A DNA stretch of 64,000 bases from Lota lota (lineage: Eukaryota > Chordata > Actinopteri > Gadiformes > Lotidae): contig JACYXH010000001.1 of NCBI GenBank assembly GCA_026745465.1, positions 1,302,501 to 1,366,500 on the forward strand. Reading direction: 5' to 3'. The notes beneath the pieces are model-generated. The model was given only the letters and a program-made list of their open reading frames with translations. It searched no databases and was not told the origin of the DNA. The position numbers and the translations under genes were made by a program. Below, piece by piece: positions 60,701-64,000 of this stretch. Position 1 is the first letter of the stretch. Each line of letters starts with the position of its first letter.

Positions 60701-63700
60701 TAATTGCTTTCTTCCCACTTTAACTGGAAAAGAGTAAGTAAGCTTGTTAATGGTTGTTAAGACCCTTCTACCAACATGAACTGGTGAAGTCTACCAACAT
60801 GAACTGGTGAACCACCATCGTTTAAAAAAAAAAAAACGAAATTATGCTCAGAAACACATTGTGGTCAAAAAGTGATTCTCTCGCTCTGAAAAGCATTTTC
60901 CGCACATAAAAAAGTAATTAATTGCTTTCTTCCCACTTTAACTGGAAAAGAGTAAGTAAGCTTGTTAATGGTTGTTAAGACCCTTCTACCAACATGAACT
61001 GGTGAAGCACCATCGTTTGTAACACAAAAAAAAGAAATTATGCTCAGAAACACATTGTGGTCAAAAAGTGATTCTCTCGCTCTGAAAAGCATTTTCCGCA
61101 CATAAGTTACCTTTTTTCCCACTTTAAATGGAAAAGTGTTAGTAAACTTGTTAAGGGTTGTGAAGACCTTATACCAACATGAACTGGTGAAGCACCATCG
61201 TTTTTAACACAAAAAAAAGAAATTATGCTCACAAACACATTGTGGTCAAAAAGTGATTCTCTCGCTCTGAAAAGCATTTTCCGCACATAAAAAAGTAATT
61301 AATTGCTTTCTTCCCACTTTAACTGGAAAAGAGTAAGTAAGCTTGTTAATAGTTGTAAAGACCTACTACCAACATGAACTGGTGAAGTCTACCAACATGA
61401 ACTGGTGAACCACCATCGTTTTTAAAACAAAAAACGAAATTATGCTCAGAAACACATTGTGGTCAAAAAGTGATTCTCTCGCTCTGAAAAGCATTTTCCG
61501 CACATAAAAAAGTAATTAATTGCTTTCTTCCCACTTTAACTGGAAAAGAGTAAGTAAGCTTGTTAATGGTTGTAAAGACCCTTCTACCAACATGAACTGG
61601 TGAAGTCTACCAACATGAACTGGTGAACCACCATCGTTTTTAAAACAAAAAACGAAATTATGCTCAGAAACACTGTGGTCAAAAAGTGATTCTCTCGCTC
61701 TGAAAAGCATTTTCCGCACATAAAAAAGTAATTAATTGCTTTCTTCCCACTTTAATTGAAAAGAGTAAGTAAGCTTGTTAATGGTTGTTAAGACCCTTCT
61801 ACCAACATGAACTGGTGAAGTCTACCAACATGAACTGGTGAACCACCATCGTTTTAAAACAAAAAAACGAAATTATGCTCAGAAACACATTGTGGTCAAA
61901 AAGTGATTCTCTCGCTCTGAAAAGCATTTTCCGCACATAAAAAAGTAATTAATTGCTTTCTTCCCACTTTAATTGAAAAGAGTAAGTAAGCTTGTTAATG
62001 GTTGTTAAGACCCTTCTACCAACATGAACTGGTGAAGTCTACCAACATGAACTGGTGAACCACCATCGTTTTTAAAACAAAAAACGAAATTATGCTCAGA
62101 AACACATTGTGGTCAAAAAGTGATTCTCTCGCTCTGAAAAGCATTTTCCGCACATAAAAAAGTAATTAATTGCTTTCTTCCCACTTTAATTTGAAAAGAG
62201 TAAGTAAGCTTGTTAATGGTTGTTAAGACCCTTCTACCAACATGAACTGGTGAAGTCTACCAACATGAACTGGTGAACCACCATCGTTTTAAAAAAAAAA
62301 ACGAAATTATGCTCAGAAACACATTGTGGTCAAAAAGTGATTCTCTCGCTCTGAAAAGCATTTTCCGCACATAAAAAAGTAATTAATTGCTTTCTTCCCA
62401 CTTTAACTGGAAAAGAGTAAGTAAGCTTGTTAATGGTTGTTAAGACCCTTCTACCAACATGAACTGGTGAAGTCTACCAACATGAACTGGTGAAGCACCA
62501 TCGTTTGTAACACAAAAAAAAAGAAATTATGCTCAGAAACACATTGTGGTCAAAAAGTGATTCTCTCGCTCTGAAAAGCATTTTCCGCACATAAGTTACC
62601 TTTTTTCCCACTTTAAATGGAAAAGTGTTAGTAAACTTGTTAAGGGTTGTGAAGACCTTATACCAACATGAACTGGTGAAGCACCATCGTTTTTAACACA
62701 AAAAAAGAAATTATGCTCACAAACACATTGTGGTCAAAAAGTGATTCTCTCGCTCTGAAAAGCATTTTCCGCACATAAAAAAGTAATTAATTGCTTTCTT
62801 CCCACTTTAACTGGAAAAGAGTAAGTAAGCTTGTTAATAGTTGTAAAGACCTACTACCAACATGAACTGGTGAAGTCTACCAACATGAACTGGTGAACCA
62901 CCATCGTTTTTAAAACAAAAAACGAAATTATGCTCAGAAACACATTGTGGTCAAAAAGTGATTCTCTTGCTCGGAAAAGCATTTTCCGCACATTAAAAAG
63001 TAATAAGTTGCTTTCTTCCCACTTTAACTGGAAAAGAGTAAGTAAGCTTGTTAATGGTTGTTAAGACCCTTCTACCAACATGAACTGGTGAAGTCTACCA
63101 ACATGAACTGGTGAACCACCATCGTTTTAAAAAAAATAACGAAATTATGCTCAGAAACACATTGTGGTCAAAAATTTATTCTCTCGCTCTGAAAAGCATT
63201 TTCCGCACATAAAATGTAATAAGTTGCTTTCTTCCCACTTTAAATGGAAAAGGTTAACCAAGCTTGTTAATGGTTGTTAAGACCTTCTAACAACATGAAC
63301 TGGTGATGCACCATCATTTTTAACACAAAAAAAGAAATTATGCTCACAAACACATTGTGGTCAAAAAGTGATTCTCTCGCTCTGAAAAGCATTTTCCGCA
63401 CATAAAAAAGTAATAAATTGCTTTCTTCCCACTTTAATTTGAAAAGAGTAAGTAAGCTTGTTAATGGTTGTTAAGACCCTTCTACCAACATGAACTGGTG
63501 AAGTCTACCAACATGAACTGGTGAAGCTCCATCGTTTGTAACACAAAAAAAAGAAATTATGCTCAGAAACACATTGTGGTCAAAAAGTGATTCTCTCGCT
63601 CTGAAAAGCATTTCCCACACATAAGTTACCTTTTTTCCCACTTTAAATGGAAAAGTGTTAGTAAACTTGTTAAGGGTTGTGAAGACCTTATACCAACATG

Positions 63701-64000
63701 AACTGGTGAAGCACCATCGTTTTTAACACAAAAAAAGAAATTATGCTCACAAACACATTGTGGTCAAAAAGTGATTCTCTCGCTCTGAAAAGCATTTTCC
63801 GCACATAAAAAAGTAATTAATTGCTTTCTTCCCACTTTAACTGGAAAAGAGTAAGTAAGCTTGTTAATGGTTGTAAAGACCCTTCTACCAACATGAACTG
63901 GTGAAGTCTACCAACATGAACTGGTGAACCACCATCGTTTTTAAAACAAAAAACGAAATTATGCTCAGAAACACTGTGGTCAAAAAGTGATTCTCTCGCT
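57791..64000 (+). repeat. 3.55-kb higher-order repeat (1.49 + 2.06 kb)
   Basis: TGTTAATAGTTGTAAAGACC is at 57791, 59280, 61344 and 62832 (steps 1489, 2064 and 1488). CGTTTTAAAAAAAATAACG is at 59571 and 63123 (3552). AAACACTGTGGTC, a 3-base-deleted form, has its CACTG at 60421 and 63972 (3551), with an extra copy at 61671. The three markers agree on a 3.55-kb unit. Confidence 0.9.

Larger units (their letters stand above)
40134..64000 (+). repeat. Satellite array, forward block 2, continues past the window
   Basis: Forward orientation resumes near 40134 with a disordered monomer and becomes very uniform. Monomers are mostly the duplicated form (for example 217 bp, 57141-57357), broken at intervals by the single-copy form (for example 195 bp, 57567-57761). 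Rare variants recur at fixed distances of 1.93 and 4.92 kb (41-49 kb) and 1.49, 2.06 and 3.55 kb (57-64 kb). No end is seen at the right edge. Confidence 0.97.

Noticed and set aside
12402-64000. Dozens of 60-228 codon open frames in the satellite sharing phrases such as MLFRARESLFDHNVF
   Set aside because: They are translations of the same tandem DNA on the strand opposite the forward monomer. The 217- and 209-bp monomers are not multiples of three, frames drift, no start context or splice structure is conserved, and no domain is recognisable.
12410-64000. CRISPR-like array
   Set aside because: Repeats are contiguous 180-217 bp monomers without unique spacers, in a vertebrate context, with no cas genes.
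12410-64000. CENP-B box in the satellite monomer
   Set aside because: I looked for the TTCG....A..CGGG pattern on both strands of the long and short monomers and did not find it.

Overview
The window looks like ray-finned fish (teleost) nuclear DNA. It holds one complete vertebrate-type intron-split gene with strong GT-AG junctions, decayed retroelements of types common in teleosts, and a very large AT-rich satellite array. I cannot name the species from sequence alone.

Layout. Positions 1-2447 are the 5' flank, with no gene I can support; they may hold a decayed LTR-like scrap at the far left and an untranslated first exon near 1933. Positions 2448-12189 hold an eight-exon gene on the + strand. 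Its joined exons give 1401 nt (466 residues plus stop), clearly UNC93A (unc-93 homolog A), a multi-pass membrane protein related to the major facilitator superfamily. Intron 1 carries a short inverted-repeat-bounded element. Intron 4 carries a 35-base C run ending 19 bases before exon 5. Intron 7 (4.8 kb) is full of old mobile DNA: an antisense, broken, partial Ty3/gypsy element, a CR1/L2-group LINE fragment and a LINE/SINE-type 3' tail. Positions 12190-12409 are the short remaining 3' UTR/flank.

From about 12410 to the right edge (51.6 kb, 80% of the window) everything is one tandem satellite. Monomers are about 180-217 bp, roughly 245 copies by division. They vary mainly at an internal 23-bp duplication (present or absent) and at a linker with alternative forms. 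Diagnostic variants recur at fixed spacings, showing higher-order repeats of about 0.57, 1.49, 1.93, 3.55, 4.92, 5.35 and 9.30 kb in different parts. The array runs forward from 12410 to about 26875, in reverse complement from about 26876 to 40133, then forward to 64000. The reversed block is much richer in one-base insertions and deletions than its flanks, has garbled edges, and contains a T30 run, scraps of non-satellite sequence and a foldback. I read that block as likely unpolished or misassembled long-read sequence, though a real inversion is possible.

I see no multi-gene system. The only cellular gene is UNC93A. The remarkable object is the satellite, which starts only 220 bp after the UNC93A stop codon and shows how its modules arose and spread.
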